In this document: in pieces, positions 50,318-57,724 of the stretch
How the letters are laid out: each line of letters begins with the position of its first letter
Position numbering within the stretch: the stretch's first letter is position 1
Assembly: GCF_001954275.1 (NCBI RefSeq)
Contig: NZ_MBEU01000037.1
Span: forward strand, 1 to 64,000
DNA from: Mycobacterium sp. IS-836
Lineage (GTDB): Bacteria > Actinomycetota > Actinomycetes > Mycobacteriales > Mycobacteriaceae
Reading direction: 5' to 3'
DNA: 64,000 nucleotides
Notes under the pieces: model-generated
The model's database searches: none
What the model was told of the DNA's origin: nothing
The model's input: the letters and a program-made list of their open reading frames with translations, nothing else
Translations under genes and position numbers: made by a program

Positions 50318-50575
50318 GTGCCCAGATCGTCGATCAAGAACGAAAAGATGTACCAGGAGCTACGCAAACAGGGCGACTCCAAAGAGAAAGCCGCGCGGAT
50401 CTCCAACGCGGCCGCCAGCCGGGGCAAGTCGTCGGTGGGCCGCAAGGGCGGCAAGTCCGGGTCCTACGCCGACTGGACGGTACCGGAATTGAAGAAGCGG
50501 GCCAAAGAGCTTGGTATGTCGGGGTATTCGGGCCTGACGAAGGACAAACTGGTCGCCAAGCTGCGTAACCACTGA
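50318..50575 (+). CDS. Small SAP/Rho-N-like DNA-binding protein
   Basis: The 85-residue basic protein has a GTG start with an excellent AGGAGG. The N-terminal part (KMYQELRKQGDSKEKAARISNA) is a helical segment seen in a family of small actinobacterial proteins. The C-terminal SAP/Rho-N-like motif reads WTVPELKKRAKELGMSGYSGL. It lies 15 bp after katE and is probably co-expressed under stress. Nucleic-acid binding is inferred from the motif and charge. Confidence 0.82.
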   Translation: MPRSSIKNEKMYQELRKQGDSKEKAARISNAAASRGKSSVGRKGGKSGSYADWTVPELKKRAKELGMSGYSGLTKDKLVAKLRNH

Positions 50576-50608
50576 GTCCGCGGCTGAGTCGCTGAGATCT
50601 AGTCGAAT

Positions 50609-51199
50609 CTAGTCGGTGAGCCCCAGCCGCTCGGCCAGCACCAAGAATGCGACCGCGTAGTCGTTGTCGGCGGTCCGTGATCTGATGCGATCCCAGTCCA
50701 GCCGTTCGCGGATCGCCCGCACGGCCGGCAGCAGCTTCGCGAAATCGCAGTGGTGCTCGTTGAGCGCGCGCAACTTCTGGATAACCACCAGGGTCGGCGG
50801 CAGCACCGGCATCGATATCGCCAACACGTCGCGCTGCTCGGCGCAGTCCAGGGTGGCCCGATCCACCGGCACGCCGTTCACCCGGTGCAACACATCCACG
50901 ACCGTGCCTCCGGTGCGGGCCTTGAACAGCCAGTCCTCCGGCGGGTGTTCGACGGCGAATCCGGCGTCGTTCAAGGTCGCGACGGCGGCCGCCGCATCGG
51001 CCTCGGCGACCACCAGATCCACATCGTGGCTGGGTTCGGGTGCGCCGTATGCCCATAGCGCGTAGCTGCCCGCCAGCGCGAAACGCGGCCCATTCTCTTT
51101 GAGTGCCGACGCCGCGCCACGCAGCGCCTCGCGCAACCGCGCACAGTCGGCGGACACGTGTGCGCCAGTCTGAACGGCATCCGTCTGAATGGGGTTCAT
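50609..51199 (-). CDS. MNT-like nucleotidyltransferase-fold protein
   Basis: The 196-residue product starts at ATG 51199; the ORF continues upstream without a plausible start. The polymerase-beta fold signature LAGSYALWAYG ... DVDLVVAE (G-S and D-x-D) is visible, followed by a helical C-terminal part. Such proteins occur as solitary enzymes or as antitoxin-like partners, but no HEPN gene is next to it. A SigF-like promoter precedes it. Substrate is unknown. Confidence 0.75.
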   Translation of the reverse strand: MNPIQTDAVQTGAHVSADCARLREALRGAASALKENGPRFALAGSYALWAYGAPEPSHDVDLVVAEADAAAAVATLNDAGFAVEHPPEDWLFKARTGGTVVDVLHRVNGVPVDRATLDCAEQRDVLAISMPVLPPTLVVIQKLRALNEHHCDFAKLLPAVRAIRERLDWDRIRSRTADNDYAVAFLVLAERLGLTD

Positions 51200-51212
51200 C
51201 GTGGATAGGTGA

Positions 51213-51237
51213 TACCCGCCGGCCAGCGTCCGCAACC
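51213..51237 (-). promoter_or_regulatory. Candidate SigF promoter of the nucleotidyltransferase gene
   Basis: On the minus strand GGTTG (51233-51237), a 15-base spacer and GGGTA(T) (51213-51217) resemble the SigF pattern. The start of transcription would lie about 7 bases before the ATG at 51199. Confidence 0.4.
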
Positions 51238-51319
51238 CGTTTAAGCGTCGTTTAGGCGTCGGCCAAATGGGCAATCGACCAGGTATGTCAGTGCAAAGAT
51301 CGGCGTCGGGTGACCGCGC

Positions 51320-52297
51320 GTGACTGCGGGCCTCGTGCAGCACTGGCTGGAGTCGGGACGACTCGAGTTGCCGCTGCCCGCGTCGGGCCGTACCGCTGAG
51401 CGCTGGCAAGGCCTGGCGGGCCTCGCCGAAGAGGACATCGCGGCGGCCCGGATCGCCGAGACCCACGTCGACGCCGTCGCAATATTGGACGAATTGGGCG
51501 GCAAGCCACCGGAATCGGGCCAGCTATGGGCCGTCTGGGCGGCCGAATCCCCCGACGCGGTGCTGACGGCCACCAAGATCAGCCGCGGGGCGTTCACGCT
51601 GAACGGCACCAAGGTGTGGTGCCAGGGAGCAGGGTTCTGCACCAATGCGCTCGTGACCGCGCGCCTCGACGACGGAAGGCGGGGACTGTTCGCGGTAGCG
51701 GTCCTCGACCATGCCGTCAAAGCGCTGCCCAGCACGTGGTGGAACGCCGGGATGGCCGGCAGCGACACCCGGCCGGTCCAGTTCACCAACGCCCACGCCG
51801 TCGCGGTGGGCGACCCCGGTGACTACCAGAACCGCCCCGGCTTCTGGCACGCCGCGATCGGCGTGGCCGCGTGCTGGCTCGGCGGCGCGCGCCGGGTCGC
51901 CGAACCGCTATACCGTTGCGCCGGAAGCAAATCGGCTGACGCCTACTCACTGGCCCATCTGGGTGCGGTGGACGCCGCACTGGCCGCCGGCGACGCAATG
52001 CTGGCCACCGCGGCAGCCCAGATCGACGACGACCCATTCGACCGGGCCGGCACCGCACAACTGCTGGCCCGCCGCGTGCGAAGCATCGTCGAACACGCGG
52101 CCGACGAAGCCATCACCCGCACCGGGCGCGCCCTGGGACCGGGCCCGCTGTGTCAGGACGGCCGGCACGCCCAACGGGTGGCCGATTTGAGCATCTATAT
52201 CCGACAGAGTCACGCCGAGCGAGATCTTGCCGAGCTCGGACGACTCGCCGGCGACCACCGCTGGGGAACGACCGACGACCAGGTGAGGACCACGTGA
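51320..52297 (+). CDS. Short acyl-CoA dehydrogenase-like protein
   Basis: The 325-residue product, GTG start, resembles the middle and C-terminal parts of acyl-CoA dehydrogenases (ATKISRGAFTLNGTKVWCQGAG, then the helical domain AAIGVAACWLGGARRVAEPLY). It is shorter than a true ACAD (about 380-410 residues), and the N-terminal helical domain is much reduced. A canonical catalytic Glu could not be located. It overlaps the PIG-L gene by 4 bp. Actinobacterial clusters pairing such proteins with PIG-L deacetylases, a methyltransferase and a glycosyltransferase are known; only the first two are here. Confidence 0.78.
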   Translation: MTAGLVQHWLESGRLELPLPASGRTAERWQGLAGLAEEDIAAARIAETHVDAVAILDELGGKPPESGQLWAVWAAESPDAVLTATKISRGAFTLNGTKVWCQGAGFCTNALVTARLDDGRRGLFAVAVLDHAVKALPSTWWNAGMAGSDTRPVQFTNAHAVAVGDPGDYQNRPGFWHAAIGVAACWLGGARRVAEPLYRCAGSKSADAYSLAHLGAVDAALAAGDAMLATAAAQIDDDPFDRAGTAQLLARRVRSIVEHAADEAITRTGRALGPGPLCQDGRHAQRVADLSIYIRQSHAERDLAELGRLAGDHRWGTTDDQVRTT

Positions 52298-53079
52298 GAG
52301 CGACCGTGACGACCATTGCGACAAGCAATTGCACGCGGTTTGCCGCCAGGCCGCTGACCCGCGGCGGCACCCCGGTGCCAATCTGGCTCGCTGCCCTCGA
52401 CCGGGGTGCCCCGCCGCCACTGGATCTGACCGAATGCCCCGGCCTTATCGTCGTCGCACCCCATCCCGACGATGAGACGCTCGGCCTGGGCGCAACCATC
52501 GCGCAATTGGCCGCCTCGGGCACCGACGTCCAGGTGGTGTCGGTCAGCGACGGCGGCGCAGTCCGGCCCGACGCGTCGCGGTCCGAACGGCTCCGTCTGG
52601 CAGCGATACAGAAATACGAATTACGCAGGGCAACGGGCATTTTGGGGCTCCCTCCGCCGATATCACTGGGCCTGCCCGACGGCCGTATCGCCGACCACGA
52701 GGGCGGGCTCACCGAGACGCTGGTCAACATCCTCGCCGATGCCCGGCCCGGGACATGGTGTGCCGCCACGTGGCGCGGCGACGGCCACCCCGACCACGAG
52801 GCAGCCGGGCGCGCTGCCGCGGCGGCGTGTGCGCGCACGGGTGCCACGCTGCTGGAGTATCCGGTCTGGATGTGGCACTGGGCTAACCCCGCCGATCCTG
52901 CGGTGCCGTGGAACCGGGCATATTCGGTGCCCGTGCCCGCGTGGGCTCTCAGCCGTAAACGCCTTGCGGCGCATTGCTTTCGCAGCCAACTCCAGGCGGG
53001 AAACGCAGACTCGGCACCCGTATTGCCGGCATTCGTCCTCGCGCGGCTCCTGGCGGTCGGGGAACTGGTGTTCCGATGA
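52294..53079 (+). CDS. PIG-L family deacetylase
   Basis: The 261-residue product, GTG start overlapping the previous stop, carries the zinc motif APHPDDE (His57, Asp60) and the second ligand GHPDHEAAG. The family removes N-acetyl groups from sugars (MshB and Mca are mycobacterial examples). It is not MshB or Mca by context or length. The substrate is probably a glycoconjugate that the coupled ACAD-like protein also handles. Confidence 0.88.
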   Translation: MRATVTTIATSNCTRFAARPLTRGGTPVPIWLAALDRGAPPPLDLTECPGLIVVAPHPDDETLGLGATIAQLAASGTDVQVVSVSDGGAVRPDASRSERLRLAAIQKYELRRATGILGLPPPISLGLPDGRIADHEGGLTETLVNILADARPGTWCAATWRGDGHPDHEAAGRAAAAACARTGATLLEYPVWMWHWANPADPAVPWNRAYSVPVPAWALSRKRLAAHCFRSQLQAGNADSAPVLPAFVLARLLAVGELVFR

Positions 53080-53140
53080 ACGCGCGATGTGCAAGTGACG
53101 GCACCAGGGACCGATGTGCCGGTGACAGCATCAAGGACCT

Positions 53141-53905
53141 ATGCGCGTAGCGACCTTCAACATCCTGCATGGTCGCACGGTCGGCGATGGCGTTGATCCG
53201 CAACGGCTACGCGACTGCGTGCGCCGGCTTGATCCCGACGTGTTGGCGTTGCAGGAGGTCGACTTCGAGCAGCCGCGCTCGGAGCGGGCCGACCTCACCG
53301 CGGTGGCGGCCCAAGCGATGGGAGCGGTGGAGCACCGGTTTGTCGCCGCTATCTCGGGCACCCCTGGGGCGACCTGGATGGCCGCCACGGGCCGCGAACA
53401 ACCCGGGACCGCGGCATACGGAATCGCCCTGCTGTCAAGGTATCCGGTGGACAGCTGGCAGGTGCTGCGCCTGCCGCGGATTCCGATGCGCTTTCCCATG
53501 TACCTGCCGGGACCCAGGCGGGTGATGATCGTCGATGAAGAACCGCGGGCGGCGGTCATCGCACGGCTGCGCACCCCGCGGGGCGCTCTGACGGTGGCCA
53601 ACACGCACTTGTCTTTCGTACCCGGCTGGAATCGGCGTCAGCTGCGCCGGCTGATCCGCGACCTGCGCGGCTTTCCCGGTCCGCGGCTGCTGATGGGAGA
53701 CCTGAACATGACGCCCCAGGCAGTCCGGCGTTGGTCGGGAATGCGGACGTTGGCGGTGGCCCCGACCTTTCCCGCGGATGCGCCCGGCCGCCAGCTCGAC
53801 CACATCCTTACCGACGACAATCGCTTGCGGGCCGATGCCGCCGAGGCGGAGCTGATGCCGATATCCGACCATCGCCCACTGGTGGTCGACCTCAGATCGC
53901 GGTGA
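53141..53905 (+). CDS. Endonuclease/exonuclease/phosphatase family protein
   Basis: The 254-residue product is a single EEP domain with all core motifs: RVATFNILHG, ALQEVD, NTHLSF, GDLNM, QLDHIL and SDHRPLVVD. No signal peptide is visible. EEP enzymes hydrolyse phosphodiesters in nucleic acids or lipids; the exact target is not evident. It is 61 bp after the PIG-L gene. The 3' end overlaps the convergent DUF3349 gene by 14 bp. Confidence 0.88.
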   Translation: MRVATFNILHGRTVGDGVDPQRLRDCVRRLDPDVLALQEVDFEQPRSERADLTAVAAQAMGAVEHRFVAAISGTPGATWMAATGREQPGTAAYGIALLSRYPVDSWQVLRLPRIPMRFPMYLPGPRRVMIVDEEPRAAVIARLRTPRGALTVANTHLSFVPGWNRRQLRRLIRDLRGFPGPRLLMGDLNMTPQAVRRWSGMRTLAVAPTFPADAPGRQLDHILTDDNRLRADAAEAELMPISDHRPLVVDLRSR

Positions 53906-54173
53906 GTCCGCGTTGAACGCGGTCGATGTCGTCCGGTAACGGCATCTCGTTGGTGACCCTGGTGATCTCCACCCCGACATCGACCCGGAAATCGGCGCTA
54001 CCGACGGGTCGCGGTTCTGGCGCGAATTTACTTATGACAGACCGGATCTCGTCGTCCGATGCTCGTCGCGGCAGCAGGGCCAGCAGCGGCACATAACCCA
54101 CGGCCGGCGTCCCGCTCGAGTAACCGGCACGGAGAAAAGCGACAATGCGCGCCACCCGGTCGCCCATGCTCAT
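53892..54173 (-). CDS. DUF3349 protein
   Basis: The 93-residue product (ATG 54173; ATG 54167 possible) has the DUF3349 pattern VARIVAFLRAGY ... AVGYVPLLALLPRRASDDEI, as in the mycobacterial Rv0543c family, followed by an unusual beta-strand-rich tail. It is an actinobacterial protein of unknown role. It overlaps the EEP gene at the 3' end. Confidence 0.75.
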   Translation of the reverse strand: MSMGDRVARIVAFLRAGYSSGTPAVGYVPLLALLPRRASDDEIRSVISKFAPEPRPVGSADFRVDVGVEITRVTNEMPLPDDIDRVQRGLTAI

Positions 54174-54255
54174 TTTGCCGGGATAGCCCGGCAAAACCGT
54201 TTGAAACGCAGCCGTTTGAGCGCAGCCGTTCACGAAACGAAAGTCCACAAAACGA

Positions 54256-54288
54256 AGAGGCCCGGTCCCCCAACGGAACCGGGCCTCT
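54256..54288 (-). terminator. Strong hairpin terminator after the CsbD/Mbp1-like gene
   Basis: AGAGGCCCGGT (54256-54266) pairs perfectly with ACCGGGCCTCT (54278-54288) around an 11-base loop, 13 bp beyond the stop of the minus-strand gene. There is no long U-tract, as is usual in mycobacteria. Confidence 0.75.
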
Positions 54289-54301
54289 CGTTCGTTCGAA
54301 A

Positions 54302-54538
54302 CTACTGGTTTTCCTTTTGCCGTTCCTCGGCGGCCTTTGCGCCGGCGCGGGCGGATTCGGCTTCGGCTTCCTTCTTGCCCGCATCGCGCTGGGCGTCGGC
54401 CTTGTCTTGCTGCGCCTGACCCTCTTCGACGACGTCGTCGCGGCCGGCCAGGGTTCCGCCAACCTCTTTCGCCTTACCCTTAACGCCTTCAACGGCGCCC
54501 TTGACGGCTTCTTGTGCTCCGCTCTTGTGATCGCCCAT
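54302..54538 (-). CDS. CsbD-like / microaggregate-binding protein 1-like
   Basis: The 78-residue protein is very hydrophilic and helical (MGDHKSGAQEAVKGAVEGVK, then KEVGGTLAGRDDVVEEGQAQQDKA), matching CsbD-type general stress proteins and the Mbp1 proteins described in the M. avium complex. A strong GGGAGGT precedes the ATG and a strong hairpin follows the stop, suggesting high expression as a monocistronic unit. It probably acts as a stress protein; molecular role is unknown. Confidence 0.85.
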   Translation of the reverse strand: MGDHKSGAQEAVKGAVEGVKGKAKEVGGTLAGRDDVVEEGQAQQDKADAQRDAGKKEAEAESARAGAKAAEERQKENQ

Positions 54539-54866
54539 GTTTCGACCTCCCTTTCGGTGGTTGCTGAGCTTGCGCCCATCTGGATGCGGATCGGCCTGAT
54601 CAGCTGGCACGCACCGCGGCCTTCTTTGGCTCCTCGGTTTGTTAGCTGCCGGGCTAATCAACGCGTCCGCGTATATCGGCTTCCCGCGCCGCGGCCCGCC
54701 AAACGCGCCCACCGCATCGCGAACAATTTCGCCTGGTCGACCCGCAGGTGTCACGAGTCACTGGAGTCCCCCAACGAATCAAGTTGCGCGGCTAGCACTC
54801 CGGCGGACAAGCGGCGAAATTTATCCGCGGAGCCCTGTTTGAATGCCCTAATCCGGGGTACAAGCC
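54539..54866. other. Divergent intergenic region without a gene
   Basis: This 328-bp stretch lies between the CsbD/Mbp1-like gene and the NmrA-like gene. It contains the Shine-Dalgarno of the former near 54540 and a SigF-like promoter for the latter at 54837-54860. I see no convincing coding sequence or RNA gene in the middle. Confidence 0.6.
54837..54860 (+). promoter_or_regulatory. Candidate SigF promoter, leaderless
   Basis: GTTT (54837-54840), 15 bases and GGGTA (54856-54860) match the SigF consensus exactly. The GTG at 54867 lies 6 bases after the -10 element, so the transcript would be leaderless. This is the best SigF match in the window. Confidence 0.6.
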
Positions 54867-55670
54867 GTGAGCCAACGAAGGGGGTGTGAAACGACCAACG
54901 TCGCCGTCATCGGAGCGACCGGCACGGCCGGGTCCCGCGTCACCGCCAGGCTGAAAGGCCGCGGTGTCGCGGTGATCGAGCTCGCCCGCGCCCACGGCGT
55001 CGACCTGATCTCCGGGTGCGGTCTGGCCGAGGCGCTTGAGGGAGTCGACGTCGTCATCGACGTGTCCGATCCGGTGCCGGATGGCGATGACGGCGACATC
55101 ATCGACGCCCTGGCGACCGCGTCGCACAACCTGATCGGTGCGTGCGCCTTGCAAGGAGTCCAGCGGCTGGTGGCGTTGACGCTTGCCGGCATCGACGACC
55201 CCACGCTCGATGCGTCCCCCTACTACGTGGCCAAACGCGCGGCCAAGGAGATCGTGCTGGACGGTCCAGTGCCGGCGACGATCGTGAAGTCCACGCAGTA
55301 CCACGAGTTCGCCACCCACCCAGCGGCCGTGAGCTGCGAGGACGACGAGGTGCTGGTCGAGGACTGGCTGATACAACCCATCGCCGCCGACACCGTCGCC
55401 GATGTGCTGGTCGAGGCCGCTCTGGGTCAAACCCGCGCACCGCGAACCATCACCGGCCCGCAAGACATCCGACTTCCCGAACTCACGTCGAAACTGCTCG
55501 CATCGCAGGGCGATGACCGTCCCGTGCGCACCGTGCAACCGGCCCTGACGGCCCTGGCCGGCGGCGCGTTGCTGGCACCGAACCACGCGATGGTTCTCGG
55601 CCCCGACATCGAAACGTGGCTGGACACGATGGCAACGGATGGCGCGGCGAAGGGTTCGGTCAACGCCTAG
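54867..55670 (+). CDS. NmrA-like / atypical SDR NAD(P)-binding protein
   Basis: The 267-residue product has a Rossmann motif NVAVIGATGTAGSRV, a following strand VAVIELARAHGVDL and the segment LVALTLAGIDD ... YYVAKRAAKE typical of atypical SDRs of the NmrA group. Such proteins act as redox sensors or quinone/isoflavone-type reductases. The GTG start is supported by the promoter spacing. It is a single gene under a SigF-like promoter, so a stress role is inferred. Confidence 0.82.
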   Translation: MSQRRGCETTNVAVIGATGTAGSRVTARLKGRGVAVIELARAHGVDLISGCGLAEALEGVDVVIDVSDPVPDGDDGDIIDALATASHNLIGACALQGVQRLVALTLAGIDDPTLDASPYYVAKRAAKEIVLDGPVPATIVKSTQYHEFATHPAAVSCEDDEVLVEDWLIQPIAADTVADVLVEAALGQTRAPRTITGPQDIRLPELTSKLLASQGDDRPVRTVQPALTALAGGALLAPNHAMVLGPDIETWLDTMATDGAAKGSVNA

Positions 55671-55992
55671 CGGAGCAAAACACTACAGCCGATTCGGGTC
55701 ACAGCTTTATTACGATCGAGATCACGATCCGCTAAGAAGACCGCGGTTTGTCTGAGAGTTTGGCCATTCGCTTAGCACATCAGCATCAATTTGTCCGTCT
55801 GATCCGTCTAATCACACAGCCGGGTGAAAGGAAGCGATCGGCGTTGATTGTGCGTCGACGTTGGGCCTACTCGCTTCGGCTACTTTGGATTTCGGGCCTC
55901 GGGAGCCCCGCGCGAAGCAACGAGAAATCGAAGCAACGAGAAATCGAAGCAACGAGAAATCAACGCGAGAATTCGAAGGACGATCACCGATC
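55671..55992. other. Intergenic region upstream of the hemophore-like gene
   Basis: This 322-bp stretch is AT-richer than its surroundings. It contains a 16-bp triplicated element at 55913-55960 close to the gene start, and a near-duplicate CCGTCTGAT / CCGTCTAAT around 55800. A reading frame in phase with the downstream gene opens at 55861 but encodes only repeat-like sequence; I do not count it as coding. No clear promoter was identified. Confidence 0.5.
55913..55960. repeat. Three perfect copies of a 16-bp repeat
   Basis: CGAAGCAACGAGAAAT occurs three times head to tail without a mismatch, ending 32 bp before the hemophore-like ATG. It could be an expanded leader element affecting translation, or a protein-binding array. 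Perfect copies imply recent expansion. Confidence 0.93.
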
Positions 55993-56439
55993 ATGAAAAT
56001 CAGCAGTAATCTCACGCGCCGGGTCACGCGCCGGGTCACGCGCCTGGTCGCGCGCCGCAGAGCGGCCGGTATCAGCGCCGGCTGTCTGCTCGGGGGCGTG
56101 GCCGCGAGCATGGCCGCAAGTATCGCCGCCGCACCGTCGGCGGCCGCAGCGCCCGACTGCAGCCCCGCCGGCGTCAACGCCACGGTCTCCTCGGTCACGG
56201 ACTCGGCCCAGCAATACCTGGCCGGGCATCCGGGCGCTAACCAGGTGGTCATGGCCGCTTACGGGCAGCCACGCGCGCAGGCCGCATCCAACCTGCGCAA
56301 CTACTTCACCGCGCACCCGCAGGAGTACTACGACCTGCGCGGCATCCTGGCACCGATCGGCGACACCGAGCGCCAGTGCAGCGTGACGGCGCTACCGCCG
56401 AATCTGGAGTCGGCCTATCAGGAGTTCATGGCCGGCTGA
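55993..56439 (+). CDS. Secreted haem-binding (hemophore-like) protein
   Basis: The 148-residue product carries a long Arg-rich n-region (TRRV repeats), a hydrophobic core and a signal-peptidase site near AAAAPDC, so it is exported. The mature part of about 95 residues, with two Cys, the segment TDSAQQYLAGHPGANQVV and LRNYFTAHPQEYYDLRGILAPI, matches the mycobacterial hemophore-like family (Rv0203-type). These proteins bind haem or modulate haem uptake. A strong terminator follows. Confidence 0.83.
   Translation: MKISSNLTRRVTRRVTRLVARRRAAGISAGCLLGGVAASMAASIAAAPSAAAAPDCSPAGVNATVSSVTDSAQQYLAGHPGANQVVMAAYGQPRAQAASNLRNYFTAHPQEYYDLRGILAPIGDTERQCSVTALPPNLESAYQEFMAG
56014..56061 (+). repeat. 12-bp tandem repeat in the signal-peptide n-region
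   Basis: Three near-perfect units ACGCGCCGGGTC (third ACGCGCCTGGTC) plus a diverged fourth encode Thr-Arg-Arg-Val repeats of the signal peptide, adding positive charge before the hydrophobic core. Confidence 0.82.
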
Positions 56440-56449
56440 CGCTCCCAGA

Positions 56450-56482
56450 AACGACCCGCCACCACCCCTGTGGCGGGTCGTT
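56450..56482 (+). terminator. Strong hairpin terminator
   Basis: AACGACCCGCCAC (56450-56462) and GTGGCGGGTCGTT (56470-56482) form a perfect 13-bp stem with a 7-base loop, 10 bp after the hemophore-like stop. It isolates this gene from topoisomerase IB. Confidence 0.8.
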
Positions 56483-56576
56483 CTGCGTCACCGCTAAACC
56501 GACCCCGTGTGAACAGCTCGCCGGGTGGGTAATTGTCCAGCCAGACAACGGGACTGGACGGCGACTGGAGGCCAGG

Positions 56577-57632
56577 ATGCGGCTGCGTCGCAGCGAGCTC
56601 AGTAAGCCGGGGATCACGCGTAAGCGCCGCGGCAAGGGTTTCGCCTACTTCGGGACGGATGGCGAGCCGCTGACTGACGAGCGCACCCTGCAGCGGATCA
56701 AAGACCTCGTGATCCCGCCGGCGTGGAAGAAAGTGTGGATCTCACCGCACCCCAATGGCCATATACAGGCCGTGGGCACCGACGCCGCCGGCCGCCGCCA
56801 GTATCTCTACCACACGGCCTGGCAGCAGGAACGTGCCGAGGAGAAGTTCGACCGCGTCCTGGAACTGTCCACGCAGTTGCCGGCCTGGCGCGAGCGTGTG
56901 GCCGCGGACCTCGCGGGTCGGGGGCTGACGCGTGAGCGGGTGCTGGCTCTCGCCCTGCGCCTGCTTGATCGTGGCTACTTTCGGGCCGGCGGCGAGCAGT
57001 ACGCCGAGGAGCACGAGTCCTACGGGATCGCCACCCTGTTGTGCGAGCACGTGACGGTGCGTCGCGAGGCGGTCGAATTCGACTACCCCGCCAAAAGCGG
57101 GGTGCGGCGAACCCTGGAAATCGAGGACCCCGCGGTGGTCCGTGCGGTGCGGGCACTGACGCGCCGCACCGAGCGAACCGAGCGATTGCTGGTGTGCCGT
57201 AGCGCATCCGGATGGATAGACGTGCGCGCCGACGACCTCAACGCCCGGTTCAAGGAGCTCGTCGGCGACGAATACACCGTCAAGGATCTGCGGACCTGGC
57301 ATGGGACCGTACTGGCCGCCGCGGCGTTCGCCGACGCTGACCCTGCCGTCTCGCAGCGGGTGGCCAAGCGCGTCGAGGCCGCGGTCATGCGGGAGGTCGC
57401 CGAGGAACTGGGCAATACGCCGGCGGTTGCCCGCGGCTCCTATGTAGATCCGCGCGTCGTCACCGGCTACCGGCAGGGGCAGACCATCGCCGCGGCTGCC
57501 GGCCGCGCCGCTCGCGCCCGCCGACCCGAGGCGGTCCAGGAAATCCTGGAGCGGGCCACCCGCGCGCTGATTCGCCGAGTAGCCAAGGGCGACAGCGCAT
57601 CTGGTTTGGCGGCCCTGCCCAAGAGCGCGTGA
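56577..57632 (+). CDS. DNA topoisomerase IB (poxvirus-type)
   Basis: The 351-residue enzyme relaxes supercoils through a 3'-phosphotyrosyl bond. Motifs: N-terminal KPGITRKRRGKGFAYF and IPPAWKKVWI; catalytic domain LRLLDRGYFRAGGEQYAEE, TVKDLRTWHGT, and the active-site Tyr289 in ARGSYVDPRVV. The ATG at 56577 follows GGAGGCCAGG. Size is normal for bacterial IB enzymes. M. tuberculosis lacks it as far as I recall, while environmental mycobacteria carry it. Confidence 0.93.
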   Translation: MRLRRSELSKPGITRKRRGKGFAYFGTDGEPLTDERTLQRIKDLVIPPAWKKVWISPHPNGHIQAVGTDAAGRRQYLYHTAWQQERAEEKFDRVLELSTQLPAWRERVAADLAGRGLTRERVLALALRLLDRGYFRAGGEQYAEEHESYGIATLLCEHVTVRREAVEFDYPAKSGVRRTLEIEDPAVVRAVRALTRRTERTERLLVCRSASGWIDVRADDLNARFKELVGDEYTVKDLRTWHGTVLAAAAFADADPAVSQRVAKRVEAAVMREVAEELGNTPAVARGSYVDPRVVTGYRQGQTIAAAAGRAARARRPEAVQEILERATRALIRRVAKGDSASGLAALPKSA

Positions 57633-57724
57633 GCTGGCGAGCCGCCACGCGATTCCACAACCGTTGTCGTAAAAAATCGGGTCGGCGACGCATAACGACG
57701 AAAAATCCGGGTATGACGTGATCC

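Noticed and set aside
57709..57714. GGGTAT upstream of the SDR gene at 57725 as a SigF promoter
   Set aside because: No GTTT-like -35 occurs 15-17 bases upstream.
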